Assembly (NCBI GenBank): GCA_902761605.1
Contig: CACWLC010000048.1
Span: forward strand, 1-36,224
Reading direction: 5' to 3'
DNA: 36,224 nucleotides
Source: an uncultured Prevotellaceae bacterium
Lineage (GTDB): Bacteria > Bacteroidota > Bacteroidia > Bacteroidales > Bacteroidaceae
Part shown: piece by piece, positions 7,354-15,283 of the stretch
Layout of the letters: every line of letters starts with the position of its first letter
Position numbering within the stretch: position 1 is the stretch's first letter
The notes under the pieces: model-generated
Database searches by the model: none
What the model was told of the DNA's origin: nothing
The model's input: only the letters and a program-made list of their open reading frames with translations
Position numbers and translations under genes: made by a program

Positions 7354-8376
7354 ATGGCTAAAATCGTAACATTAGGCGAGATCATGCTCCGCCTTTCTCC
7401 ACAAGGAAACGATCGTTTCATTCAGAGTGAATCATTCCGCATCATCCCTGGCGGTGGTGAGGCAAACGTAGCTATCTCAGTGGCTAACTATGGTCACGAG
7501 GCTTACTTCGTTTCAAAGCTTCCAAAGCATGAGATCGGTCAGATTGCTGTTAATGCAATGCGTCGTTATGGTGTAAACACTGAGTTCATTGCCCGTGGTG
7601 GTGACCGCGTAGGTCTGTATTATGCAGAGACAGGTGCTTCTATGCGTCCTTCAAAGGTGATCTACGACCGCGCTCACTCAGCTATCGCAGAGGCAGATCC
7701 AAAGGACTTCGACTTCGACAAGATCATGGAGGGTGCTGCATGGTTCCACTGGTCAGGTATCACTCCAGCTATCTCTGACAAGGCAGCAGAACTGACAAAG
7801 CTCGCTTGTGAGGCAGCAAAGCGTCATGGTGTTACCGTATCTGTAGACCTCAACTTCCGTAAGAAGCTGTGGACCTCTGAGAAGGCTATCTCTATCATGC
7901 GTCCACTGATGCAGTATGTTGACGTATGTATCGGTAATGAGGAGGATGCAGAGCTCTGTCTCGGTTTCAAGCCCGATGCTGACGTAGAGGGTGGCCAGAC
8001 AGACGCTGCCGGTTACGAGGGAATCTTCAAGCAGATGCGTGAGCAGTTCGGATTCAAGTATGTCGTTTCTACTCTCCGTGAGAGCTTCAGCGCTACATTC
8101 AACGGATGGAAGGCTCTTATCTATGATGGTAAGGAGTTCTATCAGTCAAAGCGTTATGAGATCAATCCTATCATCGACCGCGTAGGTGGTGGTGATTCTT
8201 TCTCTGGTGGTCTGATTCATGGTCTGCTGACAAAGCCAACACAGGGCGAGGCTCTGGAGTTTGCTGTTGCTGCTTCTGCTCTTAAGCACACTATCAATGG
8301 TGACTTCAACCTGGTATCTGTTGATGAGGTTGAGAGCCTTGCTGGTGGTAATGCCAACGGTCGCGTACAGAGATAA
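7354..8376 (+). CDS. kdgK: 2-keto-3-deoxygluconate kinase (PfkB family)
   Basis: Phosphorylates KDG to KDPG with ATP. This 340-aa ribokinase/PfkB-fold protein shows the N-terminal substrate motif (ITLGEIMLRLSP-like start, IIPGGGEANVAIS), the pathway-typical SVDLNFRKKLW, and the C-terminal anion-hole/catalytic motif DRVGGGDSFSGGLIHGLL with the catalytic base Asp near residue 280. Codon use is noticeably even and strong, suggesting good expression. It starts a three-gene plus-strand unit with the DUF4177-like ORF and eda, divergent from lacI-uxaA. Confidence 0.95.
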   Translation: MAKIVTLGEIMLRLSPQGNDRFIQSESFRIIPGGGEANVAISVANYGHEAYFVSKLPKHEIGQIAVNAMRRYGVNTEFIARGGDRVGLYYAETGASMRPSKVIYDRAHSAIAEADPKDFDFDKIMEGAAWFHWSGITPAISDKAAELTKLACEAAKRHGVTVSVDLNFRKKLWTSEKAISIMRPLMQYVDVCIGNEEDAELCLGFKPDADVEGGQTDAAGYEGIFKQMREQFGFKYVVSTLRESFSATFNGWKALIYDGKEFYQSKRYEINPIIDRVGGGDSFSGGLIHGLLTKPTQGEALEFAVAASALKHTINGDFNLVSVDEVESLAGGNANGRVQR

Positions 8377-8397
8377 CTTTTATTAAATACAGAATAT

Positions 8398-8535
8398 ATG
8401 AAACAGTTTGAATATAAGGTAGTAACGCGACTCGTCGGTGATGAAAATAAACTGAATGAACTTGGCTTTGAAGGCTGGGAACTGGTAGCTGTTGAGTGTG
8501 GTACTTATTTTTTCAAACGTGAATATAAAGAATAA
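8398..8535 (+). CDS. Small DUF4177-like protein (45 aa)
   Basis: A short gene between kdgK (21 bases upstream) and eda (2 bases downstream). The product begins [16 protein letters not shown] and continues [17 protein letters not shown], then FFKREYKE. The pattern Y-K-V-V ... LN-x-LG-x-EGWELV ... F-K-R is the hallmark of the DUF4177 family, whose function is unknown. It is too close to eda to be anything but translated from the same mRNA. It could be a small regulator or chaperone of the KDG/KDPG enzymes, or a neutral passenger. No signal peptide or membrane segment. Confidence 0.8.
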   Translation: MKQFEYKVVTRLVGDENKLNELGFEGWELVAVECGTYFFKREYKE

Positions 8536-8537
8536 TT

Positions 8538-9206
8538 ATGGCAAAATTTGATAAGTTTCAGGTGATGGCAAAGATTGCCGAAGCACCTATGGTTCCTGTT
8601 TTCTACAATAAGGACGTAGAAGTTTGCAAGAACGTCATTAAGGCTTGCTACGAAGGTGGTGTTCGCGCTTTCGAGTTCACCAATCGCGGCGACTTCGCTC
8701 ATGAGGTATTCGGTGAGCTGTCAAAGTGGGTTCTTAAGGAGTGCCCAGAGCTGGCTCTCGGTATCGGTAGCGTTGTTGATGCTCCTACCGCATCGCTGTA
8801 CATCCAGCTGGGTGCCAACTTCGTTGTTGGTCCTCTGTTCAACCCCGACATCGCAATCGTATGTAACCGTCGTTGCGTGACCTATTGCCCAGGTTGTCTC
8901 ACACCTTCTGAGATCGGTAAGGCACAGGAGGTAGGTTGCGACTTCACAAAGGTATTCCCTGGCGACGTAGTAGGTCCAAACCTCATCAAGGGTCTTATGG
9001 CTCCTATGCCTTGGTCAAAGATCATGGTAACAGGTGGCGTTGCTCCTGAGGAGGATAACCTCACCAAGTGGTTCAAGGCTGGCGTATTCTGCGTAGGTAT
9101 GGGTTCTAAGCTCTTCCCATCAGACAAGGTGAAGGCAGGCGACTGGCAGTATGTCACAGACAAGTGCAAAGAGGCCTTAGGCTATATCGCTAAGGCACGT
9201 GCATAA
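8538..9206 (+). CDS. eda: KDPG / 4-hydroxy-2-oxoglutarate aldolase
   Basis: Class I aldolase splitting 2-keto-3-deoxy-6-phosphogluconate into pyruvate and glyceraldehyde 3-phosphate, the final step of this pathway. The 222-aa length is normal. The Schiff-base lysine is Lys138 in [10 protein letters not shown], the general acid/base glutamate is Glu46 in FEFTNRG, and [18 protein letters not shown] and VTGGV complete the family pattern. The gene is third in the kdgK operon and is followed by a hairpin terminator at 9220-9249. Confidence 0.95.
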   Translation: MAKFDKFQVMAKIAEAPMVPVFYNKDVEVCKNVIKACYEGGVRAFEFTNRGDFAHEVFGELSKWVLKECPELALGIGSVVDAPTASLYIQLGANFVVGPLFNPDIAIVCNRRCVTYCPGCLTPSEIGKAQEVGCDFTKVFPGDVVGPNLIKGLMAPMPWSKIMVTGGVAPEEDNLTKWFKAGVFCVGMGSKLFPSDKVKAGDWQYVTDKCKEALGYIAKARA

Positions 9207-9219
9207 CTGACTATAACAT

Positions 9220-9249
9220 TTCCCCTTCTGGCTATGGCTGGAAGGGGAA
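9220..9249 (+). terminator. Hairpin after eda
   Basis: TTCCCCTTC (9220-9228) pairs with GAAGGGGAA (9241-9249), a 9-bp stem with a 12-base loop, followed by CTTTGTTT. The T tract is imperfect and the next gene starts only 10 bases later, so partial read-through into the sensor kinase gene is possible. Confidence 0.55.
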
Positions 9250-9259
9250 CTTTGTTTAC

Positions 9260-12200
9260 ATGCGACTTTGGCTATTCATTATATCAACCATTCTTATATC
9301 AGCATGTTCAAGCCCCGACAGACAGACTGTGGACAAGCTGAATCACAAGTCTTATGCCTGTCACTATCGGAATGTTGACTCAACAGAATACTATGCAAAG
9401 AAAGCTTATGATCTCTCAGACGGATATGACAATGGCAGGGCAGAAGCTCTGAATAATCTCGCCTTTGTGAATATCGTACGGATGAGATACATCGATGCAG
9501 AGAAATGCTTGAATGAAATTTTAGAAATAACTGATAATCAGATACAACTATTTACATCTTATGTATTACAGATGCGACTCTGTCAGCGTCGTTCCAATAA
9601 TCGTGAGTTTCATGAATATCGTGAACTTGCAGACAGAGCATTGCGTAGGATCAATGAAGAGAGGAGCACACTCACAGAGCGCGACGCAAGCAATCTGCTC
9701 TATGCGGAGACAGAATATGCGATAGTAAACTCCACCTATTATTATTATGTAGGACTGGAGCGACAATCTATTGATGCTCTGTATGCTATCGATGAGAATG
9801 AGATACAGCGAGATACCGCGCAATATCTGAACTATCTGTACAATATAGGAGCAGGCGGAATCATCACAGAAGGAACACAGCAAGATATCAACCAACGAGA
9901 GTTTGATCTTCTCATGCGTTGTTTCCTGCTGGCACATCTTATGGATGAAGACTATCGCAGACAACTGATAGACGACAATATGCCTGCGATGAAATTCCTC
10001 AATCCTGAAGGTATAGAAGAAGAGATGATTCCAGGATGGCTTGCTGAGAGTGCACTCGGGATATTTACAGAGTATGGTGATATTTACCAGATAGCAGGAG
10101 CATATCGTACTCTCGCTTCATGTTATCGTCAGATAGGCGACTATGAATCTACGCTTTATAATCTCGAGCAGGCATTGTCGGACAGTATCATAAATCAGGC
10201 TCCTGACCTTGTGGCAAGTATCAGAGAACAGCTGAGTGTGGCTTTTTCTGCTATGGATGACAAGGCTCAGAGCGATATTAACAGGAACATCTACATAGAC
10301 CTGATGACAGAGACACGTCAGGACAGACAACTGGAGGCACGAGCAAATCAACTGGAGGCTTCTGCAAAACAACTAAACTGGATGCTGTTGGCCGTAGGTG
10401 TAGCTATCGTATTGTTGCTGTTCTCGTTGTGGCTGTTTAATCACCTGAATAAGAAACAGCACCTGCATAATCATCTGGATGACCTACTGGAACAGCGACA
10501 AGACGAGCTCGCTATGGGACGATTGCGTGTGGAGACAAGTGAGCGGCGCAATCTTGAGCAACGTGCGAGGATATCTCTCGTGAATAGTATCACGCCATTC
10601 ATAGACCGCATCATCCACGAGGTGGATAAAGGTGGAGATATGGAGTATGTGGGTGAGCTCATCAATCAGATAAACGACTATAATGATATCCTCACCCAAT
10701 GGATACAACTTCGTCAGGGAGAACTGAATGTGAAAGTGGAGAGTTTCGCCCTCCAGTCGCTCTTCGATATTGTAGCCAAAGGGAAAAAGAGCTTCGAGAT
10801 GAAGGGTATCACCCTCGATGTGAAGGAGACAACGGCTCAGGTAAAGGCAGACAGAGTGCTCACACTATTTATGCTTAACACTCTCACAGACAATGCACGT
10901 AAGTTTACTGCTGCTGAGGGAAGGGTGGAACTATCCGCTACAGAGACTCCCGATTATGTGGAGATATCCGTTAGTGATACAGGACAGGGAATGACAGATG
11001 AGCAGTTGGCACATCTCTTCGATGCAAAACCAATCGTAGATGAAGACAGTAACTCGATAAAGCGTCATAATCAGATGCAGGAGTCGCATGGTTTCGGACT
11101 GCTTAACTGTAAGGGAATAATAGAGAAATACCGTAAGCTGTCGAACATCTTCAGTGTATGTAAGATCTCAGCAGAGAGTACATTGGGTAAGGGCTCACGC
11201 CTGTATTTCAGACTCCCCAAAGGAGTACTCCGTACATTACTTGTATTATCATTTATCCTTTATCCGTTATCATTTATTTCAGCCTCTGACGCTCTGGGTA
11301 AGGCCTCAGTATATGCAGACTCGGCCTATTTCTCAAATATCAATGGTAACTACGAAAAGACTCTTCTCTTTGCAGACTCTTGCAGATATTATCTGAATAG
11401 ACACTACCAGGAGATATGTCCCAACGGGAAACAACTACTCCAACAGCTGGGTAATCCTTCGCTTATGGCTCCGGAGATATCGTGGCTGCATGACTCGCTG
11501 AAAGTCAACTATCAGGTGATCCTCGACATGCGTAATGAGAGCGCTGTTGCTGCTCTTGCGCTTCATGAGTGGCAGGTGTATTCATATAACAATAAGATAT
11601 ATACCCAACTATATAAGGAACTATCTGCCGACAATAACCTTCCTGCATATTGCAGGCAGATGCAGCAGTCGCAGGCGAACAAGAGAATAGCTGTTATCCT
11701 GCTGGTACTATTGTTGTTGGCTATCGTGCCTGCATATTATCTGCTCTATTACCGTCACAGGCTCTATTACCGTTTCCTGCAGGAAAAAGAAAAACGTTCA
11801 AACCTTGAAATTACGGATGATGAGCTGAGACGTGCAGAACTGGAGAATAATAATCTCCACGTAGCTAATGCTGTGCTTGACAACTGTCTCTCGACATTGA
11901 AACACGAGACGATGTATTATCCATCACGTATTTCCCAGCTCATAGAGCAGAATGATGTGGATTCACTTTCAGAAGTGGTGGGATATTATCGTGAACTATA
12001 CGGAATACTATCACAACAGGCGATGCATCAGATAGAGGGTGTTCATATGCATGTTCGTCCCTTGGAGAATGGTATATTGGGTGATGAGAACCTGATACGT
12101 TATCTCTTTGAGATTCTAAGGAAAGAAGGTGGCGGAAAAGAGACAGTATCCATTAAAGACAAATATGCAGAGGTGGATGTGACTATGCCCAAGCTGCATC

Positions 12201-12397
12201 TGTCAGACGAAGAGGCCCAGCAACTCTTTACACCTGCGTCGTCGAAGAATATCCCTTATCTGCTGTGCAGACAGATAGTAAGAGATCATGGTGAGACAAC
12301 AAATCGAAGGATGTGTGGAATAAGTGCTGAGAATATTGATGGAGAGACTATTGTGCACATAATCCTTCCTGCAGTAGTAACAAATAGAAAAAAATAA
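9260..12397 (+). CDS. Lipoprotein sensor histidine kinase, DUF5112-HATPase-DUF5113 type
   Basis: A 1045-aa envelope sensor. A lipoprotein signal ends in ISAC (Cys16). A helical TPR-like periplasmic region (about 25-365, the DUF5112 type) is followed by a first membrane helix at about 372-395. The kinase ATPase domain then shows an N box NTLTDNARKF (about 538), a G1 box DTGQGM (about 572) and a G2 box HGFGLLNCKGI (about 610). A second hydrophobic segment (about 656-676), a second short periplasmic part, a third helix at about 811-831 and a C-terminal DUF5113-like domain (NCLSTLKHETMYYPSRI, about 875) follow. No canonical H-box is obvious; the His in DRIIHEV or in LKHETM are candidates. The response regulator starts 4 bases after its stop. 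The ligand is unknown. The domain order is known for Bacteroidales. Confidence 0.85.
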   Translation: MRLWLFIISTILISACSSPDRQTVDKLNHKSYACHYRNVDSTEYYAKKAYDLSDGYDNGRAEALNNLAFVNIVRMRYIDAEKCLNEILEITDNQIQLFTSYVLQMRLCQRRSNNREFHEYRELADRALRRINEERSTLTERDASNLLYAETEYAIVNSTYYYYVGLERQSIDALYAIDENEIQRDTAQYLNYLYNIGAGGIITEGTQQDINQREFDLLMRCFLLAHLMDEDYRRQLIDDNMPAMKFLNPEGIEEEMIPGWLAESALGIFTEYGDIYQIAGAYRTLASCYRQIGDYESTLYNLEQALSDSIINQAPDLVASIREQLSVAFSAMDDKAQSDINRNIYIDLMTETRQDRQLEARANQLEASAKQLNWMLLAVGVAIVLLLFSLWLFNHLNKKQHLHNHLDDLLEQRQDELAMGRLRVETSERRNLEQRARISLVNSITPFIDRIIHEVDKGGDMEYVGELINQINDYNDILTQWIQLRQGELNVKVESFALQSLFDIVAKGKKSFEMKGITLDVKETTAQVKADRVLTLFMLNTLTDNARKFTAAEGRVELSATETPDYVEISVSDTGQGMTDEQLAHLFDAKPIVDEDSNSIKRHNQMQESHGFGLLNCKGIIEKYRKLSNIFSVCKISAESTLGKGSRLYFRLPKGVLRTLLVLSFILYPLSFISASDALGKASVYADSAYFSNINGNYEKTLLFADSCRYYLNRHYQEICPNGKQLLQQLGNPSLMAPEISWLHDSLKVNYQVILDMRNESAVAALALHEWQVYSYNNKIYTQLYKELSADNNLPAYCRQMQQSQANKRIAVILLVLLLLAIVPAYYLLYYRHRLYYRFLQEKEKRSNLEITDDELRRAELENNNLHVANAVLDNCLSTLKHETMYYPSRISQLIEQNDVDSLSEVVGYYRELYGILSQQAMHQIEGVHMHVRPLENGILGDENLIRYLFEILRKEGGGKETVSIKDKYAEVDVTMPKLHLSDEEAQQLFTPASSKNIPYLLCRQIVRDHGETTNRRMCGISAENIDGETIVHIILPAVVTNRKK

Positions 12398-12401
12398 GAA
12401 T

Positions 12402-13121
12402 ATGGAAAATTTTAAAGTGATAATCGTTGAGGATGTGCCCCTCGAACTGAAAGGCACCCTGGGTATCATACGTAATGACATTCCTGAGGCAGAAGTCATT
12501 GGTACTGCAGACAATGAGGCGTCATACTGGAAGCTCCTCAAGCAACAGAAGCCAGATCTTCTCCTGCTTGATCTCGGACTTGGAGGATCTACTACTGTCG
12601 GGGTTGAGATATGTCGTTCTACCAAGGAGATGCATCCGGATATAAGGGTACTTATTTTCACTGGTGAGATTCTAAACGAGAAACTCTGGGTGGATGTGCT
12701 TGATGCAGGTGCTGACGGTATTATCCTAAAGACAGGTGAACTGCTTACACGTGGTGATGTGAATGCTGTGATGGAAGGTAAGACTCTGGTATTCAATGAA
12801 CCTATACTCGAGAAGATCGTAGAACGGTTCAAGCAGGCAGTAAGCGGACAATTAGCTAAGCAGGAGGCAGTAGTCAACTACGAGGTAGATGAGTATGACG
12901 AGAGATTCCTCCGTCATCTGGCTCTGGGATATACCAAGGAACAAATCACAGGCCTACGCGGAATGCCCTTTGGAGTTAAGAGTCTTGAGAAGAGACAGAA
13001 TGATCTCATCAAGAAGCTGTTCTCTGAATCAGAAGGTAGTGTCAACGCCACGCGACTTGTGGTACGTGCCATCGAACTTCATATCATAGATATAGATAAC
13101 CTGGTGCCAGATGAAGATTGA
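12402..13121 (+). CDS. Response regulator with LuxR/GerE-like output domain
   Basis: Cognate regulator of the preceding kinase. The receiver domain (1-125) has the acidic pair Glu10-Asp11, phosphoacceptor Asp57 in LLLLDLGL, Thr87 in LIFTGE and Lys110 in IILKTGE, so all switch residues are present. The C-terminal part (about 165-235) reads DERFLRHLALGYTKEQITGL ... VKSLEKRQNDLIKKLF, aligning with a divergent GerE/LuxR helix-turn-helix, followed by a short helical tail. At 239 aa it resembles the DUF5932-type regulators paired with DUF5113 kinases. It overlaps the next gene by 11 bases, indicating coupled translation. Confidence 0.9.
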   Translation: MENFKVIIVEDVPLELKGTLGIIRNDIPEAEVIGTADNEASYWKLLKQQKPDLLLLDLGLGGSTTVGVEICRSTKEMHPDIRVLIFTGEILNEKLWVDVLDAGADGIILKTGELLTRGDVNAVMEGKTLVFNEPILEKIVERFKQAVSGQLAKQEAVVNYEVDEYDERFLRHLALGYTKEQITGLRGMPFGVKSLEKRQNDLIKKLFSESEGSVNATRLVVRAIELHIIDIDNLVPDED

Positions 13122-13728
13122 TTCTTCCATATTCAATAAGAGATTCATGGCGTTTACGGCACTTGTTCTGCTTCTGGCTGAACTGGTGCTGATACTCTTG
13201 TCATGGATCCTCTTTGCAATAGGAGAGGAAGAGGTACGTTCTTTACTGTCGAGTGAAGGAATAAGATGGTTCGTGGGTGGTTTTACAACTATGGTTTCTT
13301 CTCCACTTCTCGTATGGCTTATAATACTCCTTATGGCTTTTGGAGCATTCCAGAAATCAGGACTAATATCATTGACAGATGCCAGCTATCAGATGACATA
13401 TCGCGATAAGACAGCTCTGAGAGTTGCGATAGTATTTCTTCTGGCATATATCGTTGTGATACTTCTTCTGACTGTTATTCCTCATGCTATTCTTCTTTCA
13501 GCTACGGGAGCACTCTTCCCATCACCTTTCAGTAGAAGCATCGTGCCACTAACAGCTTTCGGCATAGCTTTGGTGTCTATAATATATGGTATAATGTCAG
13601 GACGCCTTAGGGATATAAAGGATATTCTTGATGCCCTATCATTTGGCATAAGTAAGGGAGCACCAGTCTTCGTGCTATATATCCTGATTATCCAGTTCGT
13701 AAGGAGCATGCTGTTTGTCTTCTCATAG
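13111..13728 (+). CDS. Miniature AbgT-like membrane protein
   Basis: A 205-aa inner-membrane protein with about five hydrophobic helices (residues 13-38, 63-83, 104-133, 145-165, 184-204). The first 90 residues, including VRSLLSSEGIRWFVGGF and LLMAFGAFQKSGLISL, resemble the N-terminal part of AbgT-family transporters (aminobenzoyl-glutamate/AbgT, about 500 aa), but the rest of the transporter is absent. The start codon lies inside the response regulator gene (11-base overlap). It may be a signalling accessory or a target of the two-component pair. Transport on its own seems unlikely at this size unless it oligomerises. The AbgT link rests on recalled sequence pattern. Confidence 0.7.
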   Translation: MKIDSSIFNKRFMAFTALVLLLAELVLILLSWILFAIGEEEVRSLLSSEGIRWFVGGFTTMVSSPLLVWLIILLMAFGAFQKSGLISLTDASYQMTYRDKTALRVAIVFLLAYIVVILLLTVIPHAILLSATGALFPSPFSRSIVPLTAFGIALVSIIYGIMSGRLRDIKDILDALSFGISKGAPVFVLYILIIQFVRSMLFVFS

Positions 13729-13733
13729 GCATA

Positions 13734-13797
13734 TAAAAAAATGGGGCTCCGCCGAGCCCCTAATGTTAACCTTAAATCTAATACTATGAAAAACACA
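13734..13797 (-). ncRNA. Candidate small RNA with own promoter and terminator
   Basis: On the minus strand a perfect promoter (13833-13803) is followed by an AT-rich unstructured segment containing CATAGTATTAGATTTAAGG, then a GC-rich hairpin GGGGCTC-GGCG-GAGCCCC (13760-13743) and a run of seven T (13741-13735). That predicts a transcript of about 60 nt. The central motif resembles an element I recall from intergenic regions of other Bacteroidales. No plausible peptide is encoded on this strand. It lies between the mini-AbgT gene and the end of thrC. Confidence 0.65.
13743..13760. terminator. GC-rich hairpin terminator, strongest on the minus strand
   Basis: A 7-bp stem, GGGGCTC/GAGCCCC, with a 4-base loop. 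On the minus strand it runs into A then seven T, a classic intrinsic terminator. On the plus strand it follows the mini-AbgT stop by 14 bases but is followed by TAATG, so it is a weaker terminator there. Confidence 0.8.
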
Positions 13798-13802
13798 CGT
13801 TG

Positions 13803-13833
13803 CAAAGGTATGGATTAATTTCGATAATTGCAA
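13803..13833 (-). promoter_or_regulatory. Promoter of the candidate small RNA
   Basis: TTG (13833-13831), a 20-base spacer and TACCTTTG (13810-13803) on the minus strand, followed by CAACGTG. The predicted start is near 13797. Confidence 0.75.
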
Positions 13834-13910
13834 GCATTTACTAGTAAAAAAATGTTAAATCAGCGAAAAATCCTTGTTTTCAACCTTTTTTCTTTGGTTA
13901 TAATACCTTT

Positions 13911-15251
13911 TTAACGCGTCAGAAGATACTTTTTAAAGTCGTAGAAGTCCTTACTCATTGCAACACTCTGTTTCTCACCCTTCATAAAGGCTGCAAGTCG
14001 CTCAGGAATTGCTACATCTATTCCAAGGATCTCATCTACCTTCTCCTTGAATTTGGCAGGATGAGCTGTCTCACAGAATACTCCTACCTCATTCTCTCCC
14101 AGACCTTCTACAAGAGCCTGATATCCGCATGCTCCATGAGGATCGAGGATATAACCTGTCTCTTCATAACACTTACGCATCGTCTCCTTGATCTGTTCGT
14201 CACTATATGTGGCACCACTGATAAGGTTGGTAATACGATGATGTGTTGCCTCACTGGTAAGAGTGTTATTCTTGCTATAGAGGTTGATTATACGAGCGAA
14301 GTTAGAGGGATCGCCCACATCCATTGCGTTTGCAAGTGTCTGGATAGATGGCTTGGGATCATATTTGCCCGTCTGCAGATACTTATAGAAGATATCATTG
14401 GCATTATTAGCTGCGATGAAACGCTTTACAGGAAGTCCCATCTGATGGCCAAAGAGTGCTGCACAGATATTTCCGAAGTTACCTGAAGGCACGCACATTA
14501 CCAAATTTGACGATTCTACAATTCCACTATTTGACAATTGCTTCATCCTGGCGTAGGCATTAAAATAATAGAATGCCTGAGGAAGGAAACGGGCTACGTT
14601 GATACTGTTGGCAGAAGTGAGTTTCATGTGCTTATTCAACTCCTCATCCATAAAGGCATTCTTTACGAGTGCCTGACAATCGTCGAAGACACCATCCACC
14701 TCTATGGCTGTAATGTTTTTGCCGAGAGTGGTAAACTGGCATTCCTGTATTGGCGACACTTTTCCTTTAGGATAGAGCACATACACATGGATTCCCTCTA
14801 CTCCCAGAAAACCATTAGCAACAGCAGAACCCGTATCACCAGAGGTGGCAACAAGAACATTTACCTGTTCTTTACCCTCCATACGGATAAAATACTGCAG
14901 GAGTCTTGCCATGAAACGGGCACCTACATCCTTGAAGGCGAGGGTAGGACCATGAAAGAGTTCCAGAGAGTAGATATTGTCCTTAACCTTCTTTACAGGA
15001 CAATCGAACGATAATGTGTCGTAAACGATGTCCTGAAGAGCATCGAGGTCTACATCCTCTCCAAAGAATGCACTTGCCACATTGTAGGCAATCTGTTGGA
15101 AATTCATGCTCTGAATATCCTCGAAGAACACCTTCGGAAGTGTCTTTATCTCTTCTGGCATATAGAGTCCTCTGTCTTCTGCCAGTCCTTTTACTACTGC
15201 CTTATGCAGATCAGCTATAGGCGCTTTGCCATTAGTACTGTAATATTTCAT
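13911..15251 (-). CDS. thrC: Threonine synthase
   Basis: PLP enzyme converting O-phosphohomoserine to threonine. 446 aa, full length. The N-terminal YYSTNGKAPIADLHKAVVKG is typical of the bacterial form. The PLP lysine is Lys107 in GPTLAFKDVGARF; VATSGDTGSAVANGF binds phosphate, and CVPSGNFGNICAA and ILDPHGACGY complete the pattern. Third gene of the thr operon, 32 bases after the homoserine-kinase-like gene. The spacer is a short-word repeat. Confidence 0.95.
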   Translation of the reverse strand: MKYYSTNGKAPIADLHKAVVKGLAEDRGLYMPEEIKTLPKVFFEDIQSMNFQQIAYNVASAFFGEDVDLDALQDIVYDTLSFDCPVKKVKDNIYSLELFHGPTLAFKDVGARFMARLLQYFIRMEGKEQVNVLVATSGDTGSAVANGFLGVEGIHVYVLYPKGKVSPIQECQFTTLGKNITAIEVDGVFDDCQALVKNAFMDEELNKHMKLTSANSINVARFLPQAFYYFNAYARMKQLSNSGIVESSNLVMCVPSGNFGNICAALFGHQMGLPVKRFIAANNANDIFYKYLQTGKYDPKPSIQTLANAMDVGDPSNFARIINLYSKNNTLTSEATHHRITNLISGATYSDEQIKETMRKCYEETGYILDPHGACGYQALVEGLGENEVGVFCETAHPAKFKEKVDEILGIDVAIPERLAAFMKGEKQSVAMSKDFYDFKKYLLTR

Positions 15252-15283
15252 ATACTTTGAACTTTATACTTGAGCTTTAAACT
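15252..15283 (-). repeat. Degenerate tandem repeat spacer in the thr operon
   Basis: The spacer between thrC and the upstream gene is built of variants of TAAAGTTTAAAG and TAAAGTTCAAAG (minus strand). Similar short-word spacers occur elsewhere in this window. Confidence 0.5.

Noticed and set aside
9230-9258. GAACTTTG as a promoter for the sensor kinase gene
   Set aside because: It lacks the TA of the -7 consensus and lies in the terminator stem; no suitable -33 box was found.
13791-13819. Plus-strand micropeptide MKNTRCKGMD within the small-RNA region
   Set aside because: The strand with promoter and T-rich terminator is the minus strand; the ATG is part of the conserved RNA motif and the ORF overlaps the opposite promoter.
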